Assembly: GCA_950295325.1 (NCBI GenBank)
Contig: OX485804.1
Location: 1,798,001-1,862,000 of the forward strand
Reading direction: 5' to 3'
Length of the DNA: 64,000 nucleotides
Source: Polytrichum commune
Taxonomy: Eukaryota; Streptophyta; Polytrichopsida; Polytrichales; Polytrichaceae
Below are positions 1-12,192 of the stretch, one piece after another. Under the pieces are notes generated by a model that saw only the letters and a program-made list of their open reading frames with translations, made no database searches and was not told the origin of the DNA. Both the position numbers and the translations under genes were made by a program. How positions within the stretch are numbered: the stretch's first letter is position 1; every line of letters begins with the position of its first letter.

Positions 1-1393
1 AGAGGGAGTGACCCCCCCGAGAGGTAGATGCAATTAAAAAAACATCCTTTTTATTATGTTTTCAAAGTATGATGGAAGGTGTAATAAAAGGGAGCTGTGA
101 TTTTAACAAAAATACTTGCAGTAACATTTGGCCTTAAAAAATTGATGATTTTTTTTTCAAAACACCATTTCTCTGTTATGATCACCGATTTTTATAGTGA
201 AATTTTTTTTGCCTCTCTTGTTGCAAAAGCTGTATGACCATAATAGTGGATAATGCAAGCCTTGAACTACAAAGTTGTTCCTTAGTCACCTAGAAGTTGT
301 GATTGGCCATTGACTAATATTGACTATTAGATATTTGAGTACTTACTAATATCTATATTTTTAATATTAAATAATTTACAGTGAACTTCGCCTCACTAAA
401 ATGAACGAAAAATAATGGAAGTGGGTCATGTGCTCAGGTTTTGGGAATATCTATCATTTATCCAAAATTAGTAATAAAAGGAAGTGGGTCCCATGGCACA
501 TGTGTCCAAATAACTGCCATATAATATTCTTATCTCATAGAAAATGTGAAATACGCATGGTCATTGCAATGTGATCCAAACACAAGTTATTTGATTGGAG
601 GTGTCAAATATGGTTACTATATTGATTATAATTGAGGTTGTTTACCACAAAATATAAAGGCTCATTTTCTTTAAATAAATTTGGAAAAATATTTAGGTTG
701 CATATATATTTATTATTTAAAAAAAAAGTTTGTAGACTCTTTATAGGTTTTTGGAATTGTGAGTTTTTGGGGAATTTATTAAAATAGTTTAACTTGCCTA
801 AGATGCTCATTTTTGTAGGTCGCATATGGTTTTTTAAATTAATTAATTAATTAAAATGGTAGATTCTTTAGCCTTTATTAGATCTATATATAATTTTTGA
901 AAATTTTCCAAATTATCTGAAAGTTTGTCTTAGGCTTTTAGTTCTCATTACTATCTTAGGCTTTCCGATTCATCATGATCACATGGCCAAACGACAAGGA
1001 GCTTACAAAATGACCATGTATGTGCATGAGTGAGCAAATATTTCTATATATAGGATGATGGGTTCAAACACACACTTGTAATTGATTCAATAGTCCTTTG
1101 GTGTAAAAGTGACCATTTGGCAAATGGCTATTTTGACACAAAGGACCATTGTGTCAAATGCAAGTGTGTGGTAGTACCCACAATTCTAGTAGTGTGTGGA
1201 CACCTTGAATCCTGTTTCATGCAACATTGTGAGCAAGTACTACAAAAATATTTGCTTGAAGATATTTAATACTCTACCAAAATTCAAGAAGTGATATAAA
1301 TCCACAAAAATATTTTAATAAAATATTTTCAGACAACTCCTTGTTCATGCTTATGGCAAAGTTATGTCAAAATCAACCATGCACTTTAGTAAA
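1..1393. other. AT-rich intergenic DNA, no gene seen
   Basis: I see no convincing coding region or complete element here. The open frame around 604-825 on the minus strand is low-complexity, lies in AT-rich DNA and has no recognisable motif. The first 30 bases contain a C7-GAG string like the right terminus of the hAT-like MITE at 1757-2098, so a fragment of that family could begin outside the window, but this is too short to call. Confidence 0.5.
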
Positions 1394-1610
1394 CTAAGTA
1401 TAATATTAAGTGTCACTTACTATTGAGAATTACACATTCCTATATCTTTATACTGTTAATGTAAATTTTAACCAAGTAAAGATGTTGATGTTCTATACTG
1501 TCCAAAAAACCAATTCGCCCTTTTTTGGTAAAAGATGGGATGAGTTAACAACTATAGCATTTGCATAATTCCAAATAGTAAGTGACACTAAATCTCATAT
1601 TTAATGTGCT
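1394..1610 (+). mobile_element. MITE with AGTGTCACTTACTAT terminal repeats, copy 1
   Basis: The left side carries AGTGTCACTTACTAT and the right side its near-exact reverse complement (ATAGTAAGTGACACT). On both sides these are preceded by degenerate ACTAAATAT...ATTTAGTG sequence. The interior (ACACATTCCTATAT, ACCAAGTAAAGATG, TGCATAATTCCAAATA) matches the copy at 35161-35385 in the same order. No coding capacity is seen. The structure fits a non-autonomous DNA transposon of about 0.2 kb. The exact outer boundary and target duplication are not clear, so I do not assign a superfamily. Confidence 0.6.
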
Positions 1611-1756
1611 TTTTTTTTCAAGGTGAGGTGATGTTTTTGGAAATTGTAAATATGCAGGCACCATCATGTCAATACTGCCTCATCCCTTAATTAATAAAAC
1701 TATAGAGTTCTTGCATCCATATTCTGTGCTCCTTGCAATCCATGAGGAATTTGTGC

Positions 1757-2098
1757 CTCGGGGGGGGGGGGGGGGCAGTGTGTTAAAAAGTTAAGGATAT
1801 AGGTGCGAACAACCACTATTTTATAGGGGGGTATTACTTTCAATTCTCTTCTTTTTTTCACATGCTATCATTATGCAAATTTCTACTTTGGGTTAATAGA
1901 AAAATGGCTTGCATTACTTATAATTCCAAATTACCTATTATTCCATACCCTATAGTACTTTAAAGATGTCCAATGTCATTTTTGATACCCTATATTACTC
2001 TAAAGTCCAATTATAAAATTTTGCCCCCATGTTTTTAAAATACCCTATCATTTGTTCGCACGTATATTGCTACTCCAACCAATGACTACCCCCCCGAG
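1757..2098 (+). mobile_element. hAT-like MITE, copy 1 (8-bp TSD ATTTGTGC)
   Basis: A 342-bp unit starts CTCGGGGG and ends CCCCCGAG, and is flanked by a perfect 8-bp direct repeat ATTTGTGC (1749-1756 and 2099-2106). Inside the G/C tracts the two ends share YAGT and, after an equal 17-bp spacer, ATATASGTGCGAACAA in inverted orientation, giving an imperfect terminal inverted repeat (TIR) of about 45 bp. The copy at 50784-51123 has the same ends and about the same length with a different 8-bp TSD. An 8-bp TSD is typical of the hAT superfamily, but the G-run terminus is not the usual hAT CAGGG end, so the assignment is inferred. No ORF. Confidence 0.85.
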
Positions 2099-2106
2099 AT
2101 TTGTGC

Positions 2107-2544
2107 ATGGAATTCCCAAATTGTTAAGAATTGTGTGTCATCCAGTAAGAAACACATAGTTTTTGCATTTTCATGTATGAGTACTGAGAAATCGGGTTCA
2201 ACTCAAAGTGGTGTCCCTACTTGAGAAAATAAGATTCAGTATGTAATATGTTCGCCATAGCTAGTTTTAGCTGAGCTTCAGCCATGAAGCTTGGTTGAGG
2301 GTGATAATTGTTGCAATACACGGCGAATGTGATGTTTACAAAATATCTTCTTGAGATGAGTTAGGTGCTTGGCGACTGGTACTTTTTCTCAAATTTTGTT
2401 GAATTAATTGTAGGTCAGGATTGCTACAGACACTCAGAAACACTTACACTCCTTTCTTCGTCGATTCTTGCACTGACATTGAAAGGTGATGTGAGCATTT
2501 ATGATGTTTTGTTCAACAAGGGTTCCGCACCCGCTTCCTTCGAT
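2107..2544. other. intergenic, nothing recognised
   Basis: No repeat with another copy in the window and no convincing coding region. The open frame starting near 2365 runs into the dispersed repeat that begins at about 2545. Confidence 0.4.
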
Positions 2545-3830
2545 TCCATTTCTATTGCTTCAACCAACAATAGCATTCAACTGGCAAGAGCTGCAGTGAA
2601 CATGGCGCTTCTATTGCTTAAGTCAATCTTCCGTGAATCGATAATTTATACATGATTCCTCAGTCACAATGTGTAAACCCTAAATTGCAGCTCGCAACCA
2701 CAGACAGAAAGATTCCTCACAGTTTCCTGCCAAAGATACATGTGGACGCCTTACTCGCAGTCGAAATTCAGATTCCATCATACTCTACCAAATGCACTGA
2801 TCACCAGATATCGTTTCACCTTTGCAGGACTCCTCGAGGTAAAGATGTGACATGCCCTCACCAACTTGCCTGCACAAGGAGAATTTCTGGTGCTGTATGA
2901 GTTGGCCGATTGTACTGTACCTTTGGTGGGGCTTTTTCTTCGGAAGTGACACCAATGGATTTGTTTGCTGGTATGATGATTGTCATAGTGTGCACATGAT
3001 CCATACCTACAGTAACTACAATCTAAGCGATTCTGCCATCGAATGGCCTCCGGCCGACACCTGTTCTCACATTTTCCAGCCGAAATTGGATATACCCCAA
3101 GCTGATGATGCGAAATCCAAATCCTAATTCAGCTGAACCATCCCACTTTCATTAATACAGTCTCAAGTCATGACTCATGGGATGGCATGAATAAGCACCA
3201 CATTTGAGAAGGACAGGCACCTAATTCTCAAGTAATCACATAAATGCTTACCAAGGTAAAGTGGATCTGGATTTCAATTTTTCTATCGAAGCATTGCACC
3301 ACGGTGTAGTTACTGAATGAGAACCGTTGAGTTCTCATATGAGAACAGAAGGTGCTGCGAACTTGAGATAAAGAGCAAGAAGATTCGGATGGTAATAATT
3401 CCTTCACAAACCAGTCGAATCTTTGGGAGCAATAATTCACCAGAAAACAACAAGATGAGATGTTAGGCAGAACTTGCTTTGTTCTCCTTTGACGAAGCTA
3501 AGTTGCAATCCCACTCCAACTGGCAAAACCCAAAGCCTTAACCCTGAACTTGCCGAGCGCTCAAGAATTGAGTCATTCTTCATTCAGGTAACAACCAACT
3601 GTAAATTCAGGTTACAAATTTTTTCCACCTGAGATTGAGAAGCTGATAATGAGAATTCCAAACTTAAAGATTGGTTGCAGCTAAAACATCCCATTCGATC
3701 ATTATTGAATCTCAAGCCATGAATGCAAAGCTCCATGCTTGGTGAAGACAGGTCGCCTAGTGCCGCGGGGAACGCCTAACCTCCAAGCAATGACTTGAAT
3801 GCTAGCCGCGGCGAAGTGGATATGGATTTC
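2545..3830. repeat. 1.3-kb dispersed repeat, copy A
   Basis: This segment aligns by eye along its length with 16283-17525. Shared landmarks in the same order are CAATAGCAT, CGGACGCCTTACTCGC-like, TGTATGAGTTGGCC, GGTATGATGATTGTCA, CCGGCCGACACCTGTTCTCACA, AGTCATGACTCATGG, GAGAACCGTTGAGTTCTCAT and CATCCCATTCGATCA. Open frames in copy A (2652-2900 and 2852-3127, plus strand) are not kept in copy B, where indels and stops differ. It could therefore be a decayed gene or a transposon interior; I cannot name the parent. Divergence is considerable, so the duplication is old. Confidence 0.75.
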
Positions 3831-3879
3831 AAACTGTTTTGGTTTAATCATAATCCATTAGTTTGAATTTTCTATTTCC

Positions 3880-4240
3880 AACTTGATTGATTGATTCATT
3901 CTTCTAGTTGGAACTATCTAATTCCAATAGATTCATTCACCCATTCTCCTAGGTGAAATTGTTTAATTCAAATTATATTCATTTATTCATTGAGAGTTAC
4001 CTAGCTATATTGAATAACATCCATCCGTTGGGAATTGTCTAACTCTGATTCATATCTTCTAGTTGGAGATGTCCAACTCTTAGTTGGAATTGTCTAACTC
4101 TAATGCAAAGATCTTCAATTGGAAGCTGTCTAACTCCCGTGCATAATTCCTTTGTGAATTGTCTAGTGCTTGTGCACCATTCTTTCTTGGGTTGTCTGAC
4201 CCATTTCTTTCTTTGTAGTTGTTTGACTCCAAACACCATC
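3880..4240. repeat. degenerate minisatellite (AGTTGGAATTGTCTAACTC-like)
   Basis: About ten diverged units of roughly 25-40 bp contain variants of TTGGAATTGTCTAACTC (for example TTGGAACTATCTAATTC, TTGGAGATGTCCAACTC, TTGGAAGCTGTCTAACTC). The opposed open frames over 4039-4303 are by-products of this array and are not genes. Confidence 0.6.
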
Positions 4241-6639
4241 TACTCACATGCTATGTACATCAAAGTATGGATAGTCTTTATTTCTTGTTTAATCAAACAA
4301 TAAATATTTTAATCTAAGCATATCACAATGGGAGCCAACCATGGTGTACAATGTACATTTACCTATGTGTCTCATCACTTTTGTAATAAGGTAGAGAAGA
4401 ATCTAGGCAATCAAACAAGGGAGGAGGGGGGGGGAGGTTTGACTTGGTTTGAGAGTGTACATAAATCTTGATTTGACAACCTTGTCTTGTTTGTTCGTTG
4501 TCACTCCAAAATAACAAGTTCATTGCTCAATTCTCATATTTCTCACTTATATTTGTGGACATCATCAAATTCCAATGTATATGTGGATTTCAAGCTATGA
4601 TTCTAGGGCCCGTGTGAGAACAAGTCCTTGAAGGCTCAAAATCATTTTGCAATGAATGTTAGTTTATAATATAGGTATTTGTAACTTTGTAGGATCCGTT
4701 AAAATCACATCATCAAATACCTAATATGTGTTCATTTCAGGGATTTCATGTCCATGTCCATCATTACCTGTGACAACAACGTGATGCCAAACCCAAAAAT
4801 GTAAACCTGATGGTTTACCTAGGGGTAAAATCACACGGTCAACCCCTTGGTCAACGGTTTGCTCAATTGCAAAGAAAAATAACTAAAAAGTCCAAAATTT
4901 TTGGACTAATAGACCTTCTTGACTACATGATCCAAGGGTCCAAATTTTTTTGAAATTTTTTCTCTTTGGTTTAGTAGTTGACTACTCTAGCTTGACTAAT
5001 GCAGTCGACCAAGAGCAATTGACTACTAGGAAATAATAAAAAAATTAAGTCAAAAACATTATAATTTTTTTGGATGGTAAGATCTTGCATCTTACCAGAT
5101 CTAGCGGTCCATGTATTTTTTTTTGAATTTCCTCTGTATACAAAAAACTATTTTTAGAAATTGATTGCTAGTAGTTAACCAAAAAAATTAATTTTAAAAC
5201 AAGATTTGTTGTAGTAACAAAAAAACTATGTCAACAAGCGTCACGTCTTGATGTGATGCAACGTGATGGCATCACGTAATTTGGAATGTGACATGACACC
5301 CAATGGCCGTGTCACGTCCATTTGCACACCCTTGGTTTTTTAGACTGACCCCCCATTGCATGGTGATAGTAACTTGCAGGCAAAACGACTCTTCATTTAT
5401 TCATCCTTCCTTATTCATTTATCTATCTATCCACATGACTATGGTGAGCCTCATGCTTCCTCACCCTAGGTAATGGAATAATAAGACCATGGACTAGGAA
5501 TAAACATACATTGTGATTCTCAAAAAAACAGAAGACCTAAATTTTATTTTCACACCATAGTCCTCATGGAACATGGCATCTCTTTATTTAAGAAGACGCT
5601 GGAGAGATCATGAACCTCAACAATGTTACATATCTATACACACCTTAGATTATATAATATCATGAGGATCGATCCAACATTGCCATCCTAACACCCAGGC
5701 TCCGTGAATTTTCATTCATAATATTGTAACAAGGTAATTCCAAATGTTAAAATGCATTCAATGAAACCTTTGAAAAGTCTAACATTGTGGCACAAGAATG
5801 GATCATAATTCCACAAACAAAATGTTGAACCTGCAATGGTATAATTACAATAAGTAATTTAGTAGCCTAAAGTCAGCCTTTTAGGACCAAGACCTCATCA
5901 GTTATCTTGACCTTGTTTTTGGTGGCAGATTACCGAAGGTATGAGTTGGATTGGGAAAGGTATGGATGACCAATCAACTTCTCAAATTGAAACACTTCCA
6001 CAGTTCAAACTTCAACTCAAAATGAGAAGGTAATCGATGATTCTATATAGAAGCTACTATTGACCAGGATTGTGCATGTTAAATATATGCACTTCATACT
6101 GTGATCAGATCCACAGTTTTCTAAGTCCAATGTTTTCTTGCCAATCTGAATATTTTGGTGTCTCTTTGATATCCAGCTCATGAACCATTATTACCTCATT
6201 TACTAACTCGACACAATCAATCCATTGTGTTCAATCTAGCTCGTATTTTTCTTTCAATTATTTTTAGTCCAAGCAGGTTGACGTGAATGGTTTTTGCTCA
6301 GGAAATTTGAAGCAATTCCTGAAGTTGTTGAATCTGAGCTGTATTTCCAAGAGATTTAAATGGATGTGATTAAGAAGAACATCCTGGGTGCAGAATTGAG
6401 GATGGACAATTTCAGAATGAAACTAATTCAAATACTTATTCGTGATAATTTGCAGATGTTATAGAGAACCAGTTGCCTCTTCTAAGGACTAGATTTCATT
6501 GCAATCCTAGCTTGTTGAGTACCTAAATAGGTAATAGAGGTAAGTTCAATATAGGAACATAAATGTCAAAATCTTTACACTTCCTTAGCACCATCTGGCA
6601 TGGTGTTATAGAAATGTGTGCCTTAAATATTCAATCACT
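4241..6639. other. AT-rich intergenic DNA, no gene seen
   Basis: No supported coding region. The only notable structure is a cluster of short GTGATGC/GCATCAC-type inverted repeats at about 5240-5280 (CGTGATGGCATCACG). The rest is unique AT-rich sequence with short homopolymers. Confidence 0.4.
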
Positions 6640-6760
6640 CAACACTACACTAAATATTGCATTTAGTGTCATCATTTATGTTTGTCTTGCTTAATATCAA
6701 TTGTAAAACCACTTGTGTAGTGTCGCTAACACTAAATGTAAACCTAACCTTATTTGTCAT
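6640..6760. mobile_element. MITE fragment with CACTAAAT...ATTTAGTG ends
   Basis: CACTAAAT-ATTGC-ATTTAGTG near 6648 and an inverted AACACTAAATG near 6738 resemble the subterminal palindromes of the MITEs at 1394-1610 and 35161-35385. The interior is different. This is probably a relative or remnant; boundaries are uncertain. Confidence 0.3.
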
Positions 6761-8407
6761 TCCTTGTAAATTTTCTGGGGTATTAATTATAGATGCACAA
6801 TGTTGCAATCACTCACTTACTAAGTGATTTTCATCCAAATAATCATCCATGACTATATTTAGTACAAAATGTTAAGAAGCAAAATATACCAAAAGTGGAT
6901 GAAAAGAAAGTAAGTTAGGATGACAATGTTTCTAAACTCATTCATAAAAATCTTCATTAGAAAGAACTGAAATTTAGCATGTCTAGACAAACCACTGGTC
7001 CAAAAATATAAGAATGCACTCGTGGGGACAAAAACATCAAATGACAACAACAAAGCAACAACATAACAACCATAACTTTGAATGTTTGTATTTCATGTTT
7101 GCCAATCACCATGTTTGTGTAATTTCACAATGTAGTGTATATCATATTGACGGTTAGAATTGTCCAAAATTCATACCTAAATCCAAACATACTTATATCC
7201 TAGTTCTAAGGAACTCCAAATTCCCAATTTAATTTAGCCCAAACTAATTTTCTCAATTGGATTTCATTGCTTTCTTTAGGGTGGTGCTCAATGCCTACAC
7301 AACCCTAAGAATTTTCTTTTGTCGATTGTGTAGTCCCATACGAAGGGGCACTTTACCCCTTCATGAGCTTCAGAGCCCATGGCCATTGAAATCTTAAATC
7401 TTTTGTTGTTGGAAAAGGCTTAGACCATCTCACTTCACTTACTGCGTCTAGAAGGTTTGGAAAGATGAAAAACCTACTTGGTATCCTACATGGGAAAAAT
7501 AATGGATGATGTAACAATTCCATGGTCTGTAGATTTTGCATGAAGCCCACTTCAAAGAAATGGGTTTAATACAAAACCGGGAGATCTTGAAAGTTCAGAA
7601 TTTCAGAATTTTTTTATTTGATTAATAACTTATTGTGTGGAATGTTCCTCACAAATCATAGGAACTTGACAATGGAATATCATTCAACTGAAAGTCGGTT
7701 GCGTATGTTTAAGATTGTACAATTATTCAAAGGCTCATGATTACACAAAATTTAGTTTCAAGTTTTCAAGGTATGTTGGGGGTAATATGCTCTTTAGATG
7801 AGTTCAAAAGCGTCACAATTTCATTGTGACAACCCTAAGGGTGAGTCATTGGGGTATATAGCCAAAGGAGCTTTAGAATCAAAACAAGGTTTTATTGGTT
7901 AACAATGAAAAAAATTACATTTGGGTCCGAATGGAAAGTATGAAACTGAAAAGTGGCATTAATATCCCACCACAATTTTGACTCAAGAAAATGTCTCATT
8001 CAATTAAGAAACCACATTCCAAGATCAATCTTGAGCCCAAAAATAAGGTTAATTATGAAGGGGTGTTTTGAACCCCAAGCTTCTTTGACATCGACCCCAA
8101 TGTTCACAGACCACCCTAACTTAGTTTCCTACTCAAACAACTATTTTACTCAATGTCAAATTCAATCACCGAATGTGTGAGCTCACACTAATCAACATCC
8201 ACCCGCACTAATTACCTTGCAATTGTTGGGTGGCAACTAGTCTACTTAGAAATTGTGATATGACACTTGGTGGTACATGACAAATCATGTAGACCACTGC
8301 AATCAAACATGATACGCCAATTTAAATGCCACATCAAATTAGATGTTTACCACAGTTGGTTAAGAAATTGACATAGCCAGTGTGATGCTTTCGACCACAT
8401 CCAGCCT
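6761..8407. other. intergenic DNA, no gene seen
   Basis: Several short open frames exist on both strands (for example 6859-7053 and 7353-7550 on minus, 7953-8180 on plus). None shows a motif, a second copy or supporting splice signals, so none is called. Confidence 0.4.
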
Positions 8408-9053
8408 TATCGTAGACATGCTACTGACCGTGCAGCACCACTTACCGTGCATGTCACGATACTCCACCATGCCACTTACCGTATACTTTTAATCTCGGCC
8501 GTCAAATTATATCACATGCAATCTCAATTGTCCGATGTCTCTCAAACTCAATCATGACCGCGCCAATGACCTAAAACATCACTGTCAACTCACACTCATC
8601 ATGGAGTTTCCTTCAATCAAATCACATAGCAAGGTGTAGATGTAGCAATTTGATGAAGATGAAAAGAGCAGACCTTGCCAGGGCCAAAAAAGAAGCAAAA
8701 ATTCAACAACAACTTGAGAAGAAAATGGCTACACAAGTCAAAAGGACAATATCAAAACCTCATCAATTTCCTATGCCTACAAAGAAGAGGGCAACATTTG
8801 TAGCTCCTTTAGTGAAACCTAACATGCACGGTTAGTGAATGGCACATTGATCACACATTGATGCATATAGTTGTGAACTTGATTGTAGAAAGGTTACAAC
8901 TTTTCAAATACAATTGTCATTTCATTTTACCACAATACTCTCATCTCATTTACTAATTACAAATTTTAAATTTTTTTAAAAAAAAGGTTTAACCCACCTT
9001 GTGGAAAACCATTTGAAACCCAAATATGCACGGTCAGTAGCATGTCTACGATA
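8408..9053. mobile_element. unit bounded by a perfect 27-bp inverted repeat
   Basis: A 27-bp sequence at 8408-8434 (starting TATCGTAGACATGC) is found perfectly inverted at 9027-9053. Further related strings inside (TTACCGTGCATGTCACGATA near 8442; ATGCACGGTTAGTGAATGG near 8822) extend the inverted symmetry. The unit encloses a small polar open frame (8650-8835). A short non-autonomous element or a hairpin/small-RNA locus would both fit. No target duplication was found. Confidence 0.45.
8650..8835 (+). CDS. small basic Gln/Lys-rich ORF, unknown
   Basis: This encodes 61 residues, strongly basic, with a heptad-like stretch AKKEAKIQQQLEKKM (about residues 12-26) that could form a short helix, followed by a Pro/Lys-rich tail. 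It lies inside the 27-bp inverted-repeat unit, is not spliced as read and has no paralogue in the window. It could be a fragment of a longer exon or chance. No family recognised. Confidence 0.2.
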   Translation: MMKMKRADLARAKKEAKIQQQLEKKMATQVKRTISKPHQFPMPTKKRATFVAPLVKPNMHG

Positions 9054-10193
9054 TAACTTCCCTAAAAGCTTATTTTTCTCTTTCTCCTCAGAAAATCTTT
9101 AGGAATCGACCGACTGAAGGCAACACATCCGACAAACCGATCAGGATTATCACGAGCTCTCCGCAAGAATCCTATCAAAGTGGCTACCGACATCGCCAAG
9201 CCGTAGCCTGGCTGACAAATTCTCGCCTAGCGTAGGGGCTGGCAGGGCAGGGCTCACATGACCAAAAGTTGACACTCACGGTCAAGCGAATCCTCACACA
9301 GGGCAACGATGGGGCCCTGGTTGTCTGGTTTCATTGCTGATGTTCCGTTTCGACATGATCTCAGACACGGTCGAGGCACATTATTCAAGCCTGGCCCATG
9401 CATTTCAACCCCCATTGGATGCGGTCATTCTCCACCTGTCTGTGGCCCGGGTCCACATTTTGGGCTACTAAATCTCCCTCCTGGCTAGTCTGTGGCATCA
9501 TTCTCAAGTGCACTGGATCCCTTCTTCTGTTTTTTCAGCCTCCTCCTCTCTCTCTTCTTCCGTGGCAGGAGATTCTTGAGTGCTGATCTTGCTTTCCGCA
9601 GCTTTTGGTTACCCCTCTCAGACTCTCTCCTGCACGGGGTACCTTGAGTTCGAACGCTCACTCTTTCAAGAATACTCGGCAGAATTTGCGCATTTTGGAG
9701 CCGAGGTTGTAGTTGGAGAAGGCTCGCGTGTGCACACTCTCCGGTGGTCGTCTGAGTTCACCATTCTTGTGGGACGTGAGTTACGAATTTCTATTTATTT
9801 TAAAATTTCTCTAACAAGCTGTGAGGCTTATTTTGGAAGGGGATAATTTGTTTGAGTCTTTGTTTGGTGTTGTTGCTTCTGTGAGCAGTAAGATGTGTTT
9901 GTCTGGTCTTAGGAGCCGTTTTATCATCTGCCATGCCATTCTTCCTCTCAATGTGTTCAGTGGTGATATTTTTTCTTTTCTCCTAACTCTTGTGTGGATA
10001 CTACACCACATGCACAAAACTTAAGCAAATGACGTGCAGTCACTTAGTCTTGATCAGGTCTTGATCAGTGGCCATATTGTGGTTGATGGTCCTTCTTTAA
10101 ATGCTGAACCCTAGAGTACACTGTCTTCCTTGGTAAGCTTGGATAATCACCCCAACAATTACACATGATTGTTTACATACCCTTCATCATGAG
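9054..10193. other. GC-richer, gene-like DNA without a supported model
   Basis: Composition shifts here relative to the flanks (more GC, CT-rich tracts near 9540-9570) just upstream of the three-exon gene starting at 10251. This stretch may hold its promoter, 5' UTR or upstream exons; CAG acceptor-like sites occur. No open frame is distinctive enough to call, and the open frames at 9398-9846 lack recognisable motifs. Confidence 0.35.
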
Positions 10194-10250
10194 TTGCTAA
10201 AACCTGGGAGTGACTGTATGCAGGCACATTTAATCATCTCTGAAACAATC

Positions 10251-11206
10251 ATGGCATTGTCCAGAAACAATGCAGGCCATGACAGTGATGGAGCTGCCAG
10301 AGTTGTGGATGGCGGCAATGAAGCTGATGATGTTGAAATTTTTGATTGGTTGCAAGCACAAATGGCTCCCAGCTCGAACTTCATGGACCCTCAGGAGAGC
10401 CAGGGGAGCAACGACCTTACTCCAGAAGCAAGTAATATTAATAATCCTGAATCTCAAGGGAGCAACAACATCACAATCACTTCTCATCATCACATGGTAC
10501 AGTTGCACACAATAGTCAAGTTTTGGTTTCCTTTTCAATTCTCAAAAGTCGTGATTCAACTACTCCCTCAGTGATAGCATCTGTCGCCAAGAGAATCCAT
10601 GTGTTTGTGATTGACTAGACTCAAAGTCCCTCTTGTTTCTTGCCGCCTGTAAGAGTGTTTCAGTGAGTCATCCCTGTATAATGGCAGGGTTCAATAGTTT
10701 TCATGACAGAAGCTCAATCAGTGCATGCATCCATCACCTCTTTGTCAGGGCTGATGGTTTCTGATGGTTTAACAATATTTTCCTACTTCATACTTGAATC
10801 TTGCAGGTCAACAACACTAATTATACCAGTGCTATTAGCCAGGGGCAACATGTCAATGGTAGCACTACCCATGTAACTTTGAATGGAGGTATGTAACATG
10901 GAATTGTGCTGAACTTCATCAACTTGATTCCATGCACACAATCGAGTTACCGTTTCTCATCATACTAGAGCAATGTGCATGGATATAGAGGGAGATAACC
11001 ATTAAGAATTGGGTATTAATACATGTTCTGATTTTTGCTAGCTAGTAGATCTATTAACTATTATATTGTTGTGATGGTGTACAGATCCCCCCCTGGTCAG
11101 CCCATTCAACCAATTTTCATGTGATTGTGATGACGACGACGATGATGATTGGATCACAGAAGTCATTGAGTCTGGGATTCTCGACATTTGTGAGAGGGGG
11201 CGTTGA
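10251..11206 (+). CDS. three-exon gene for a small acidic protein of unknown function
   Basis: I read three exons: 10251-10496, 10807-10888 and 11085-11206. Introns begin GT (GTACAG, GTATGT) and end in TTGCAG and GTACAG. Phases agree (0, then 1) and the spliced frame is open for 149 codons to TGA at 11204-11206. The protein starts MALSRNNAGHDSDGAAR, is rich in Asp, Asn, Ser and Gln, contains two SQGSN-like repeats (ESQGSND, ESQGSNN) and ends with an Asp run followed by WITEVIESGILDICERGR. The frame is open upstream to 10194, so more N-terminal sequence or an upstream exon joined at the CAG before 10224 is possible. A degenerate paralogue lies at 13235-13445. The clean splicing argues that it is or recently was functional. 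No known domain is recognised; the acidic tail only suggests a protein-interaction role. Confidence 0.55.
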
Positions 11207-11443
11207 AGGATATGTTGGTCCTTGAGGAGAACCCGGTGCCACACCTGCCCTGCCCCAGCACCATGATGAGACAGAAAGATTATTATCAAGCGCCTCTGTT
11301 GTTCTGGTGACTTGTAACAGTAGATTGTATAGTATAGTATAATAATGCAGAATTTACTTCAATCCCTGATACAGCTTTCCCCTAGTAAAGTAAGTTGATT
11401 GTGCTACATGTGTAATGTCAACAAGCCTAGCAAGAGGGGCTGG

Positions 11444-11683
11444 CGAGAGGGAAGTTTTGCATTAAGCATGCCTCTCATTCATCCAACATAAAAGCTTTGA
11501 AATAGTATGTAGTCCATAGAAAACCTTTTTTGATCTATTTGACATTGGAATTGCTTTCCAAGATCTCAAAGTAGTTTAGTTGAAGTCACTTGAGATGAAA
11601 CAACCATAAACATATATGGGGTCAATTTTTTATTTTTCTAATGTCAGATAGAATGGACGTACGGATGTAGGAGATAGTTCCCT
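11444..11683 (-). mobile_element. MITE with GAGAGGGAA...TACCTCTCATCC ends, copy A
   Basis: About 240 bp in reverse orientation relative to the copies at 39419-39656 and 41679-41925. It begins GAGAGGGAAGTTTTGCAT, then CCTCTCATTCATCCAACATAAAAG and a TTGAAATAGTATG block shared with copy B. The far end (GTACGGATGTAGGAGATAGTTCCC) is a diverged inverted counterpart of the first. It has no coding capacity. Three diverged copies with inverted ends support a MITE family; superfamily not assigned. Confidence 0.55.
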
Positions 11684-11829
11684 TTGGGTGGATTGACTCT
11701 GTAGTTTTTGATGTGGCGTAGTGCATTGTCCTAGTGAAAGAACTTTATTATCCAATGTATTCAATAGTAAAGGTGAAATATTTCTTGATCAATGATAGCC
11801 GTAATTTTGTTTGTGGTTGGCAAGAGGTA

Positions 11830-12189
11830 CACTAAATAGTCCTATTATTGTGGACCACAATAATTTTCTAGAGCCCAAGTTAATTCTTATGATAAGAATT
11901 AATGTGCGTCACATTAATTTCAACCCACCCTAATTTTCTAGTAAAAACTTAGCATAAATTTTTTCTAGAAAATTATTGTGGGTGATTTTTTATTCTTTTT
12001 GTGTTACTTTTAATGTATGGTGATTGTTTCATTTCATGTAAGATATTGATCGAAAGTCTCAAGGAAATCTGAAGAGAAAACCCCATGTTTTGGACCCATG
12101 TTAATTCTACCCCAATCGGGGAATCAATGTGGCCAATGCTAATTATTTCCACACTATTTTTCCACCCACAGTAATAGGACTATTTAGTG
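11830..12189. mobile_element. 360-bp MITE, CACTAAATAGTCC ends, TA target
   Basis: The left end CACTAAATAGTCCTATTA and the right end, its inverted complement, match for about 18 bp, followed by a shared TGTGG. TA dinucleotides flank both sides. A second, internal inverted repeat (CACAATAATTTTCTAGA near 11860 against TCTAGAAAATTATTGTG near 11962) would let the single strand fold further. TA flanks suggest Tc1/mariner-like mobilisation, while the CACTA start alone would suggest CACTA; the flanking triplets (GTA, TAG) do not match as a 3-bp TSD, so I favour the TA reading. No ORF. Confidence 0.7.
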
Positions 12190-12192
12190 TAG

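Noticed and set aside
1757-2098. Helitron or simple poly-G artefact
   Set aside because: Perfect 8-bp TSDs and inverted ends at two loci show a cut-and-paste MITE. Helitrons do not make TSDs.
11830-12189. CACTA element by its CACTA terminus
   Set aside because: The flanking triplets do not match as a 3-bp TSD, whereas TA is present on both sides. The CACTA string alone is not enough.
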